DNA of 64,000 nucleotides from Kaistella polysaccharea (lineage in GTDB: Bacteria; Bacteroidota; Bacteroidia; Flavobacteriales; Weeksellaceae): positions 930,001 to 994,000 of the forward strand of contig NZ_CP084528.1 of assembly GCF_020410745.1 (NCBI RefSeq), given 5' to 3'. Shown piece after piece: positions 1 to 7,897 of the stretch. Positions within the stretch are counted from its first letter, which is position 1, and every line of letters begins with the position of its first letter. Made by a program: the position numbers and the translations under genes. The notes beneath the pieces are model-generated. The model was given only the letters and a program-made list of their open reading frames with translations. It was not told the DNA's origin and ran no database searches.

Positions 1-1
1 T

Positions 2-2512
2 TTAGAATATATGGCGATCTACATTGGACCCATTATTATTATTCCAGCCTGGATTTATATCAATTCAAAAATCATCAGAATTTCCCGGGTTAATAAAATC
101 AGTAGTATCGCAGATTTCATCTCATTGAGATATGGAAACAGCCGTTCTTTAAGTGCTTTAATTGCTTTGGTTTGTATGTTTGCAATTATTCCTTACGTCG
201 GTTTACAAATTAAAGCGATCTCGGAAACCTTTCATTTGATTACCGAAACAGATCAAACTACAAATATATTTTTCGATTCGGCAACTTATGTTGTTTTAAT
301 AATCGCCTTATTCTCCTCTTATTACGGAACAAAATATGTAGATGCTTCGGAAAAAAGACTAGGGATTATTTCTGCCGTTGCAGTAGAGAGTTTCTTAAAA
401 TTAATATTCTTTATCATTCTCGGAATATTCGTGGTTTATGGGGTTTTTAATGGTTTTGAAGATATTTACAACCAAGCCGAAAAATTACCGGACTTCGCAG
501 CCAAAAATACCTTTAACGGTTTAGAAGGCGGATTCAACTGGTTCCTAATGTCGATGCTTTCGATGTCCGCGATTTTTCTTTTACCAAGACAATTTCACAC
601 GGCGATTATTGAAAATAGAAAAGAGAAGCACATCAAAACTGCAATTTGGTTGTTCCCTTTATACCTTTTAATTTTCAACTTCTTTGTGTTCCCAATCGCC
701 TGGGGCGGAAAGATTTTATTTTTTGGTGAAGATGTAAATCCCGAACTCTACTCTATTCTCATTCCACAGAAATTTGGAAATACGATCATTTCAACAATGG
801 TTTTCTTTGGTGGATTAAGCGCCTGTATTTCAATGATTATTATTTCGAGCATTTCCTTATCGATTATGCTTTCGAATAATATCATTATTCCTTACGGTTG
901 GTTGGATCGGTTTAAATTTGGGTCGGAAACAAACAATACCAAAAACATTGTTAACATTAGAAAAATCAGTATTTTCTTATTGATTTTGGTTAGTTTTATT
1001 TTTTATAAATATTTTATATTAGGTAAAAGTTTATTCAGTATTGGTTTGGTTTCTTTTGTATTAATCGCACAATTAGCACCTTCTTTTTTCGGCGCGATAT
1101 TTTGGCGACGCGGAACTTATTTAGGATCGATGTCTGGAATTATTGTGGGAGTTCTAATTTGTTATTTAGGTTTGGTACTGCCAAGTTTTTCTGAAAATTA
1201 TCAGCAAAGTACTTTCTTCAATCACGGGTTTTTCAGTTTTTTTAATATTCCTTATTTATCGCCAATTCCACAGATTTTCTTTTGGAGTCTTTTAGTTAAT
1301 GGACTTTTATTTACCATCATTTCGGCAAATACTATTTCAGATTATCGCGAAAGAAACTACGCTGAAATTTATGTAGACATCAATGATTACATTCAAAATC
1401 ATGAAAACGCTTACATCTGGAAAGGAACGGCACACGTTTCAGATATTCAAAAGATTTTAGTAAAGTTCCTCGGGGAGAAAAAGACAGAACAAGCCCTGAA
1501 AATTTTTAATTTAAAATATAAAATTACCGATGATAGTGACACCGCAGATTCCCGTTTCATCAAGTTTTCTGAAAACCTTTTAAGCGGACGAATCGGAACG
1601 GCATCAGCCAAAATTTTAATTGAAGGCGTAACGAAAGAAGATAAAATTTCTCTTCCGGAAGTTTTAAAAATCTTGGAAGAATCAAAGGAAAATATTTCTA
1701 TTAACAAACAGTTGAGTGAGCAGTCTTCACAGTTATTAAAACTCTCTGATGATCTTCAAAACGCAAATAAAAATCTCATTGTAAAAGACAAACAAAAAGA
1801 TGAATTCTTGGATAGCGTTGCACATGAACTTCGTACGCCGCTGACTGCAATTCGCGCTACCAGTGAAATCCTTTTGGATGATGAAGAAATGCCGGCAGAA
1901 ATAAAGAAAGATTTCCTGGAAAACATTATTTCAGAATCCGATCGATTAAGTGAAATTATTAATGATATTCTTTATCTGGACAAACTGGAAACGGGAACTA
2001 TTCCTTTAAATATTCAGTCCTTTAATATCATTGAAACTTTCCGTAAATCAGTGAAACCTCTGCTTCATCTTTTTGAACAGAGAAGTCTCCATCATTCGGA
2101 AGTCAATCTTTTAGAAAATGAAATTTTTGAATATGACGAACCCAGAATGATTCAGGTTTTTCAAAATATTTTAGGAAACGCTTTGAAATTCACCAATGAA
2201 CAAGGAATGATTCAAACAAAATTTCAGAAACAGGAAAACCAGTTAAAGATTTCCATCTTCAATACCGGAAAAATAATTCCGACCGAAGATCTGGCCTTCA
2301 TCTTTGAAAAATTCTATCAGTCGAAAAATCAAAATCTTCAAAAACCAACCGGAAGTGGATTAGGTTTGGCGATTTGTAAAAAAATTATGATCGCACATGG
2401 TGGCGACATCGAAGTCAAAAACAAAGAAATTGGAGTAACGTTTGAAATTTTCTTACCAATTAAAGAACATAACCATGAACTCGAAGAGTTCAACAACAAT
2501 AGCCGTATGTGA
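2..2512 (+). CDS. Sodium/solute symporter-sensor histidine kinase fusion (5' partial)
   Basis: The frame is open to the left edge, so the true start lies outside the window. The first 430 or so residues are hydrophobic with many membrane segments, as in the sodium:solute symporter (SSS/PutP) family. A cytoplasmic kinase follows: HisKA box with the phospho-acceptor His in AHELRTPLTA (about residue 605 counted from the Met at 11), N box NALKFTNEQG and G box GSGLGLAICKK. This is the layout of CbrA/CrbS-type sensors, in which a transporter-like domain is coupled to a kinase. A receiver gene and two short-chain acyl-CoA synthetase genes follow, so acetate or propionate sensing is a reasonable inference. 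Odd: the stop codon (2510-2512) lies inside the left hairpin of an inserted RAYT element, so the last residues (SRM) are element-derived. Confidence 0.9.
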   Translation, partial: LEYMAIYIGPIIIIPAWIYINSKIIRISRVNKISSIADFISLRYGNSRSLSALIALVCMFAIIPYVGLQIKAISETFHLITETDQTTNIFFDSATYVVLIIALFSSYYGTKYVDASEKRLGIISAVAVESFLKLIFFIILGIFVVYGVFNGFEDIYNQAEKLPDFAAKNTFNGLEGGFNWFLMSMLSMSAIFLLPRQFHTAIIENRKEKHIKTAIWLFPLYLLIFNFFVFPIAWGGKILFFGEDVNPELYSILIPQKFGNTIISTMVFFGGLSACISMIIISSISLSIMLSNNIIIPYGWLDRFKFGSETNNTKNIVNIRKISIFLLILVSFIFYKYFILGKSLFSIGLVSFVLIAQLAPSFFGAIFWRRGTYLGSMSGIIVGVLICYLGLVLPSFSENYQQSTFFNHGFFSFFNIPYLSPIPQIFFWSLLVNGLLFTIISANTISDYRERNYAEIYVDINDYIQNHENAYIWKGTAHVSDIQKILVKFLGEKKTEQALKIFNLKYKITDDSDTADSRFIKFSENLLSGRIGTASAKILIEGVTKEDKISLPEVLKILEESKENISINKQLSEQSSQLLKLSDDLQNANKNLIVKDKQKDEFLDSVAHELRTPLTAIRATSEILLDDEEMPAEIKKDFLENIISESDRLSEIINDILYLDKLETGTIPLNIQSFNIIETFRKSVKPLLHLFEQRSLHHSEVNLLENEIFEYDEPRMIQVFQNILGNALKFTNEQGMIQTKFQKQENQLKISIFNTGKIIPTEDLAFIFEKFYQSKNQNLQKPTGSGLGLAICKKIMIAHGGDIEVKNKEIGVTFEIFLPIKEHNHELEEFNNNSRM

Positions 2513-2521
2513 AACGTACGG
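2477..2521. repeat. Left end of RAYT element: two REP-like hairpins
   Basis: Two consecutive hairpins are seen. The first is a 6-bp stem GAACTC/GAGTTC with a GAA triloop (2477-2491). The second is a 7-bp stem CCGTATG/CGTACGG with loop TGAAA and one G-T pair (2503-2521). The same two-hairpin order, inverted, is found at 3033-3078 on the other side of the transposase. The second hairpin contains the stop codon of the upstream kinase gene. Confidence 0.75.
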
Positions 2522-2538
2522 AAAAAATAATCAAAAAA

Positions 2539-2985
2539 ATGTCAACCTACACCCAAATATATTATCACATCGTATTTTCTACAAAACATAGAAAACCAAC
2601 CCTCAATTCTGAACACGAAGACGAATTGTACAAATATATCTGGGGAGTTATTAAAAACAAAAAATGTACGCTATACAGAATTAATGGAATGCAGGATCAC
2701 CTACATATTTTTACCAGTTTGCATCCAACCGTTCGACTGAGCGATCTGGTAAAAGACATTAAAATTGCCAGTAACTTATGGATGAAACAAAATGATTTGT
2801 TTCCCGAATTTGAAGAATGGCAGGAAGGTTATGGTGCATTTACGTACTGCATAAGAGATAAAGAGATGATAATTAATTATATTAAAAATCAAAAAAAGCA
2901 TCACCATGCTGAAGATTTTGAATCCGAATACCGGAGATTATTGCTTGAAAATGAAATTGAATTTGATGAAAAATATTTTTTATAA
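2539..2985 (+). CDS. REP-associated tyrosine transposase (IS200/IS605-like)
   Basis: 148-residue Y1 transposase. It opens with TYTQIYYHIVFSTKHRKP, typical of the IS200-like fold. The HUH motif is HLH at residues 54-56, and the likely nucleophile is Tyr114 in NYIKNQKKHH. These enzymes cut and join single-stranded DNA at REP-type hairpins, and such hairpins flank the gene. ATG 2539 is chosen because the family starts with this motif; an in-frame ATG at 2509 lies within the left hairpin and would overlap the kinase gene. The HUH and Tyr motifs are intact, so the enzyme may be active. Confidence 0.85.
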   Translation: MSTYTQIYYHIVFSTKHRKPTLNSEHEDELYKYIWGVIKNKKCTLYRINGMQDHLHIFTSLHPTVRLSDLVKDIKIASNLWMKQNDLFPEFEEWQEGYGAFTYCIRDKEMIINYIKNQKKHHHAEDFESEYRRLLLENEIEFDEKYFL

Positions 2986-2994
2986 ATTCCGTTC

Positions 2995-3078
2995 ACATGT
3001 TTGAAAATTTCACAAACATGTCCGTAAACGATCCGTATGTTTCACATACGGCCATGAATATTTGACCGCTTCGCGGTC
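2995..3078. repeat. Right end of RAYT element: three hairpins
   Basis: Three hairpins in a row. The first is ACATGTTTG/CAAACATGT, a perfect 9-bp stem at 2995-3003 and 3013-3021. The second is CCGTATG-TTTCA-CATACGG, a perfect 7-bp stem at 3033-3051 and the inverted counterpart of 2503-2521. The third is GACCGC-TTC-GCGGTC at 3064-3078, whose triloop is complementary to the GAA triloop of the left end. The first hairpin has no counterpart on the left. Confidence 0.7.
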
Positions 3079-3097
3079 GCCCCAAAAAAGAAGAAAG

Positions 3098-3469
3098 ATG
3101 AAAAAAATATTAATCGCAGACGACGAACACAAGATCATCATGACCCTGGAATACGCATTTAAGAAAGCAGGTTATGAAGTTTTTATCGCACGAGACGGTT
3201 CCGAAGTTTTGGAACTGTTGAAAACCGAAATTCCCGATATGATTTTATTGGACATTATGATGCCCAATGTCGATGGTTACACCACGCTTGCAGAAATTAA
3301 AAAAGATCAAAACCTGAATAAAATTAAAGTCATTTTACTTTCTGCTAAAAGTGGTGAAGCAGATATTAAAAAAGGGCTGGAACTTGGCGCAGATGATTAC
3401 ATCACCAAACCTTATTCAATTAAAAAACTGACAGAACGGGTTGAAGAACTTTTGACAGACAAGCAATAA
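3098..3469 (+). CDS. Single-domain response regulator (receiver only)
   Basis: 123-residue CheY-like receiver. Seen: acidic pocket ADDE (residues 7-10), phospho-acceptor Asp52 in LLDIMMPNVDG, Ser82 and Lys104 in ITKPYS. The protein ends right after the receiver, so there is no DNA-binding or enzymatic output domain. Start ATG 3098 has AAGAAAG just upstream; an upstream in-frame TTG at 3062 lies in the RAYT-end hairpin and is rejected. It probably partners the kinase encoded upstream, from which it is now separated by the RAYT insertion. Output must go through another protein or a phosphorelay; which one is not visible here. Confidence 0.85.
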   Translation: MKKILIADDEHKIIMTLEYAFKKAGYEVFIARDGSEVLELLKTEIPDMILLDIMMPNVDGYTTLAEIKKDQNLNKIKVILLSAKSGEADIKKGLELGADDYITKPYSIKKLTERVEELLTDKQ

Positions 3470-3553
3470 GTAATCGATAATAAGCAATCAATAAAACTCA
3501 ATTTTGGGAATTTAGACTTAAACCTAAAACCCACTACCTAAAACCTAAATATC

Positions 3554-5455
3554 ATGAACGCAGATCAAATGTTTAAAGAAAGTATTACGCACAAAGAAAA
3601 ATTCTGGGCAGAACAGGCAGAACAAATTGAATGGTTTAAGAAGCCTAAACATATCTTAACCGACGACGGCGAAAATTACCCAACTTGGTTTGCAGATGGC
3701 GAATTAAACACCTGTTTTCTGGCGGTTGACAAACATGTCAATGATGGATTTGGCGATCAGGTTGCCATTATTTACGATTCTCCGGTGACAAATAGGATTA
3801 TTAAATATACGTACAGCCAAGTTTTAGAACACGTTTCAAAATTTGCGGGCGGCCTGAAAAAATTAGGTTTGGAAAAAGGCGATACCGCGATTATTTACAT
3901 GCCCATGATTCCGGAATCTGTATTTGCAATGTTGGCTTGTGCAAGATTAGGTGTAACGCATTCCGTAGTTTTTGGTGGATTTGCGCCACAGGAATTAGCC
4001 ATCCGAATTGACGATTGTAATCCGAAAGCGATTATCACCGCAAGTTCCGGAATGGAAGTTTCCAGAAGAATTCCGTATTTGCCTTTCGTGAAAGAAGCAG
4101 TTTCGATGTCTGAACATCAACCGGAACATATTGTAGCCTTTGATAGAAAATTATTAGGAAATCGGGTTGATTTTAAAAACGACTCTTCATTGGTTGATTT
4201 TGAAAAGTTGATGACCGATTCTGAATCCACCGAGTGCGTTTCCGTAGAATCTACGCATCCTTTGTATATTTTGTATACCTCCGGAACGACTGGAAAACCG
4301 AAAGGAGTTGTCCGCGATAATGGTGGGCACGCCGTTGCCATGAAATTTTCAATCAAAAATATTTACGGTGCAAATGAAGGCGAAACCTTTTGGGCGGCTT
4401 CCGACATTGGTTGGGCAGTTGGCCACAGTTATTCGGTTTATGGTCCTTTGATCAACAGAAATACGACCGTAATTTTTGAAGGGAAACCTATCGGAACTCC
4501 GGATGCAGGAACTTTTTGGAGAGTAATCGAAGAGCATAAAGTATCCATTATGTTTACGGCTCCGACCGCAATTCGTGCTATTAAAAAAGAAGATCCAGAA
4601 GGAAAACTGGTGAAGAAATATGATTTATCCTCTTTGAGAATGCAGTTTTTGGCAGGTGAAAGATGTGATGTCGCAACTTTGGATTGGTATGAAGAATTTG
4701 TCGGCGTTCCTGCAATCGATCATTGGTGGCAAACAGAATCAGGTTGGCCGATGTTAGGATTAATGCCTGGAGTTGAAGATGTTAAAATTAAAAGAGCCTC
4801 CGCTGGAAAACCAATTCCTGGATATGATATTAAAATTTTCAGTGAAGAAGGTTATGAACTTGAACCGCATCATGAAGGTTATTTGGTGATTAAACTTCCT
4901 TTAGCGCCCGGCGCGATGATGGGAATTTGGGGCGATCCGGAACGTTTTAAATTTGGATATTTATCCAGATTTCCGGGCTATTATTTTTCCGGCGATGGTG
5001 CCATTAAAGATGAAGATGGTTATGTTTTCGTGACTGGACGAGTTGATGATGTAATCAATGTCGCAGGTCACAGACTTTCTACCGCAGAAATGGAAGAAGT
5101 GGTTTCTGCTCACAAAGAAATTGCAGAATGTTGCGTGGTCGGAATTGATGATGATTTAAAAGGTCAGATTCCTTTCGCAATTGCGGTTATAAAATCCGGT
5201 TCGGAAGCGGATGAGAAAACTTTGGAGAAGGATCTTGTTTTATTGGTGCGCGAAAAAATTGGTGCTGTGGCGTGTATGAAAAATGCTTTGGTGGTGAACC
5301 GTTTACCGAAAACGCGGTCTGGGAAAATTTTGAGAAAACTGATTCGGACGATGTTGGATGGAAAGGAATATCAAATGCCTTCGACGATTGATGATGAAAG
5401 TGTTGTGGAGGAATTGCAGTTGAAAATGGATGAATATAAAAAGAAGTATTTGTAA
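3554..5455 (+). CDS. prpE: Propionyl-CoA synthetase (AMP-forming)
   Basis: 633-residue ANL-family acyl-CoA synthetase. Seen: P-loop-like YTSGTTGKPKGV, substrate-pocket motif WWQTESGWP, and the C-terminal LPKTRSGKILRK whose Lys591 is the residue acetylated in Acs-type enzymes. QTESGWP is the form usual in PrpE, whereas Acs enzymes have QTETGG, so propionate (or another short acid) is the likelier substrate. It would form propionyl-CoA plus AMP and PPi in the cytoplasm. It lies between the two-component genes and a second, Acs-type paralogue, and all face the same way. Propionate against acetate preference is inferred from motifs only. Confidence 0.8.
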   Translation: MNADQMFKESITHKEKFWAEQAEQIEWFKKPKHILTDDGENYPTWFADGELNTCFLAVDKHVNDGFGDQVAIIYDSPVTNRIIKYTYSQVLEHVSKFAGGLKKLGLEKGDTAIIYMPMIPESVFAMLACARLGVTHSVVFGGFAPQELAIRIDDCNPKAIITASSGMEVSRRIPYLPFVKEAVSMSEHQPEHIVAFDRKLLGNRVDFKNDSSLVDFEKLMTDSESTECVSVESTHPLYILYTSGTTGKPKGVVRDNGGHAVAMKFSIKNIYGANEGETFWAASDIGWAVGHSYSVYGPLINRNTTVIFEGKPIGTPDAGTFWRVIEEHKVSIMFTAPTAIRAIKKEDPEGKLVKKYDLSSLRMQFLAGERCDVATLDWYEEFVGVPAIDHWWQTESGWPMLGLMPGVEDVKIKRASAGKPIPGYDIKIFSEEGYELEPHHEGYLVIKLPLAPGAMMGIWGDPERFKFGYLSRFPGYYFSGDGAIKDEDGYVFVTGRVDDVINVAGHRLSTAEMEEVVSAHKEIAECCVVGIDDDLKGQIPFAIAVIKSGSEADEKTLEKDLVLLVREKIGAVACMKNALVVNRLPKTRSGKILRKLIRTMLDGKEYQMPSTIDDESVVEELQLKMDEYKKKYL

Positions 5456-5483
5456 ATTGTTTTGTCCAATTACACAAAATATT

Positions 5484-5570
5484 TTAACGCAAAGACGCAA
5501 AGAAATAATTAGGAATGCTGCATAAAATTACGGGCGCGAAGGCGTTTCACTTAGCAAAGAATTGCGAAAA
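5484..5570 (+). repeat. Degenerate interspersed intergenic repeat, copy A
   Basis: Contains TTAACGCAAAGACGCAAAG, then GAATGCTG, and a 19-nt stretch at 5539-5557 (AAGGCGTTTCACTTAGCAA) repeated exactly at 63803-63821. The surrounding blocks occur in the same order there, so these are two decayed copies of one element. The rest of this 410-bp spacer (5456-5865) holds AT-rich sequence and the structured acs leader. Confidence 0.55.
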
Positions 5571-5744
5571 ATGACGACTTGCGCATCTGAAATTTAACTA
5601 TTAAGAAAGATTAAAGAGATTGAGGAGGATTAAGGTTCATCAAAGATGAATTGAGTTGGAAAAATATTTCTTTGGCAAATGCAGGTTTTATAAAACTGAA
5701 TTTTAAATAAACGAAAATTGGGATAAATAAAACGGGTCGTAACT

Positions 5745-5834
5745 AGCCCTGATAGAAGCGGTTACCCCGGAACAAGCGTTGGGAAAAGCCTTGGCGTGAG
5801 GAGTATGAGCGGATAGCAGGTTCCTGGCTCCTAA
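5745..5834 (+). other. Structured element in the acs leader (possible ncRNA or palindromic repeat)
   Basis: A GC-richer island in an AT-rich spacer, 32 nt before the acs start. It begins AGCCCTGATAGAAGCGG and ends GCGGATAGCAGG...GGCTCCTAA. Between these, TACCCC can pair with GGAGTA (one mismatch), and inner segments pair further with several G-U pairs. I recall elements with the flanks GATAGAAGCGG/AGCGGATAGCAGG as common between flavobacterial genes, but could not check. It may be a cis-acting leader, a small RNA or a passive repeat. Confidence 0.45.
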
Positions 5835-5865
5835 ATAAAATTAGAATTAAAAAAAATTAAATATT

Positions 5866-7773
5866 ATGAAAAATTACGTGATAGACGATTTGCCGGACTA
5901 TTTTAAACAGTATAAAAAATCGATTAAAAACCCGAAAAAATTCTGGGATAAAGTGGCCGATGAGAATTTTGTGTGGTATCAACGGTGGTCCAAAGTAGTG
6001 GATTACAATATGGAAGATGCTAAAATTCAGTGGTTTAAAAATGCAAAACTGAATATTACGAAGAATTGTATCGACCGGCATTTGAATGAGCGTGGCGATA
6101 AAACGGCGATTATTTTTGAGCCGAATGATCCGAAAGAGGAGGCGCAACATATTTCCTACAGCGAATTGCGCGACCGGGTTTGTAAGATGGCGAATGTGCT
6201 CCGTGATCAGGGCGTGCAAAAGGGCGACCGCGTTTGTATTTATCTGCCGATGATTCCGGAACTGGCTGTTTCAATGTTGGCTTGTGCAAGATTGGGCGCG
6301 ATTCACTCCGTGATTTTTGCAGGATTTTCGGCAAACGCTGTGGAATCAAGAGTCAACGATTGTGGAGCGAAAATGATCATCTGTTCGGACGGAAGTTACC
6401 GCGGTACCAAATCAATTGATTTAAAAGGAATCATCGATGAAGCCGTAGAAAAATGTCCGACCGTGGAAAAAGTTTTGGTCGTAAAAAGAACCGGCGGCGA
6501 GGTGAACATGAAGGAAGGAAGAGACCTTTGGTTGGCGCCGCTTTATGACAAAGCGCCTTCTGATTTTATTTCGGTGATCATGGATGCGGAAGATCCTTTG
6601 TTTATTTTATATACTTCCGGCTCGACTGGAAAACCAAAAGGAATGTTGCACACCACCGCTGGTTACATGGTTTACACGGCTTATACTTTTAAGAATGTTT
6701 TCAATTATAAAGAGAATGATATTTATTGGTGTACCGCAGATATTGGCTGGATTACGGGACATTCTTATATTTTATACGGACCATTATTGAATGGCGCAAC
6801 GACGGTAATTTTTGAAGGAGTGCCGACTTATCCGGAACCGGATCGTTTCTGGGAAGTGATTGAAAAACATAAAGTAACGCAATTTTATACGGCTCCAACG
6901 GCGATTCGTGCCTTGGCGAAAGAATCTTACGAGTGGGTTGAGAAACACGATTTGTCGAGTTTGAGAGTGATTGGTTCTGTTGGTGAACCGATTAATGATG
7001 AAGCGTGGCATTGGTACAATGATCATGTCGGCAAGAAAAAATGTCCGATCGTTGATACTTGGTGGCAAACTGAAACCGGAGGAATTATGATTTCGCCTTT
7101 GCCTTTTATCACGCCGACAAAACCAACTTATGCAACCTTGCCGTTGCCGGGAATTCAGCCGGTTTTGATGGATGATAAACGAAATGAAATTACGGGAAAT
7201 CAAGTGGATGGGAATTTATGTATCCGTTTTCCGTGGCCCGGAATTGCCCGAACAATTTGGGGCGATCATCAACGATATAAAGAAACTTATTTTACCGCTT
7301 TCCCGGGAAAATATTTTACGGGCGATGGCGCCTTGAGGGACGAAGTTGGTTATTACAGAATCACCGGTCGCGTTGATGACGTGATCATTGTTTCCGGACA
7401 TAATCTTGGAACTGCACCAATTGAAGACAGTGTGAATTTGCATCCGGCCGTGGCGGAATCTGCGATTGTTGGGTATCCACACGATGTGAAAGGAAGTGCG
7501 CTTTACGGTTTCGTGATGTTGAAAGACAGTGGCGAAGATCGCGATAGAGATAATTTGAGAAAAGAAATCAACAACGTGATCTCCGATACGATTGGACCGA
7601 TCGCGAAACTGGATAAAATTCAGTTTGTTTCAGCCTTGCCAAAAACCCGTTCCGGGAAAATCATGCGTCGTATTTTGAGAAAAATTGCGGAAGGTGATTT
7701 TGCTAATTTCGGTGATACTTCTACGTTGTTGAATCCGGAGATTGTGGAGGAGATTAAGAATGAAAAATTGTAA
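5866..7773 (+). CDS. acs: Acetyl-CoA synthetase (AMP-forming)
   Basis: 635 residues, the usual Acs length. Seen: YTSGSTGKPKGM phosphate loop, the acetate-pocket motif DTWWQTETGG, GRVDDVIIVSGHN hinge region and the C-terminal LPKTRSGKIMRR with Lys598, the site of regulatory acetylation in Acs. Converts acetate, ATP and CoA to acetyl-CoA, the high-affinity route for acetate use. It is the last gene of the kinase-regulator-prpE-acs run but has its own 410-bp leader, and a hairpin terminator follows. In Vibrio and Pseudomonas a symporter-kinase (CrbS) and regulator (CrbR) control acs, so regulation by the upstream pair is a reasonable inference. Confidence 0.93.
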   Translation: MKNYVIDDLPDYFKQYKKSIKNPKKFWDKVADENFVWYQRWSKVVDYNMEDAKIQWFKNAKLNITKNCIDRHLNERGDKTAIIFEPNDPKEEAQHISYSELRDRVCKMANVLRDQGVQKGDRVCIYLPMIPELAVSMLACARLGAIHSVIFAGFSANAVESRVNDCGAKMIICSDGSYRGTKSIDLKGIIDEAVEKCPTVEKVLVVKRTGGEVNMKEGRDLWLAPLYDKAPSDFISVIMDAEDPLFILYTSGSTGKPKGMLHTTAGYMVYTAYTFKNVFNYKENDIYWCTADIGWITGHSYILYGPLLNGATTVIFEGVPTYPEPDRFWEVIEKHKVTQFYTAPTAIRALAKESYEWVEKHDLSSLRVIGSVGEPINDEAWHWYNDHVGKKKCPIVDTWWQTETGGIMISPLPFITPTKPTYATLPLPGIQPVLMDDKRNEITGNQVDGNLCIRFPWPGIARTIWGDHQRYKETYFTAFPGKYFTGDGALRDEVGYYRITGRVDDVIIVSGHNLGTAPIEDSVNLHPAVAESAIVGYPHDVKGSALYGFVMLKDSGEDRDRDNLRKEINNVISDTIGPIAKLDKIQFVSALPKTRSGKIMRRILRKIAEGDFANFGDTSTLLNPEIVEEIKNEKL

Positions 7774-7830
7774 GATTGTTGGATGATGGATGTCTGATGA
7801 TGGATATTTTAATCTTGCAATAAACTATAG

Positions 7831-7857
7831 AACCTTGCGGAAACGTGAGGTTTTTTG
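7831..7857 (+). terminator. Rho-independent terminator after acs
   Basis: AACCTTGCG-GAAA-CGTGAGGTT forms a 9-bp stem (two G-T pairs) with a GAAA tetraloop, followed by TTTTTTG. It lies 58 nt after the acs stop and before the next gene. Confidence 0.8.
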
Positions 7858-7897
7858 TTTTGCAATATATTGTATCTTTCTTTTTTTAAACTTAAGT

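Larger units (their letters stand above)
2477..3078 (+). mobile_element. REP-associated tyrosine transposase (RAYT) element
   Basis: One HUH/Y1 transposase gene is flanked by inverted pairs of hairpins, about 600 bp in all. RAYTs belong to the IS200/IS605 superfamily and mobilise or spread palindromic REP sequences. No target-site duplication is expected for this chemistry and none was seen. The outer boundaries are inferred from the mirrored hairpins; the mobile unit could be only 2503-3051. It separates a sensor-kinase gene from its presumed response-regulator gene. Confidence 0.7.

Noticed and set aside
6784-7203. 139-codon minus-strand frame inside acs
   Set aside because: Shadow of acs; no independent signals.
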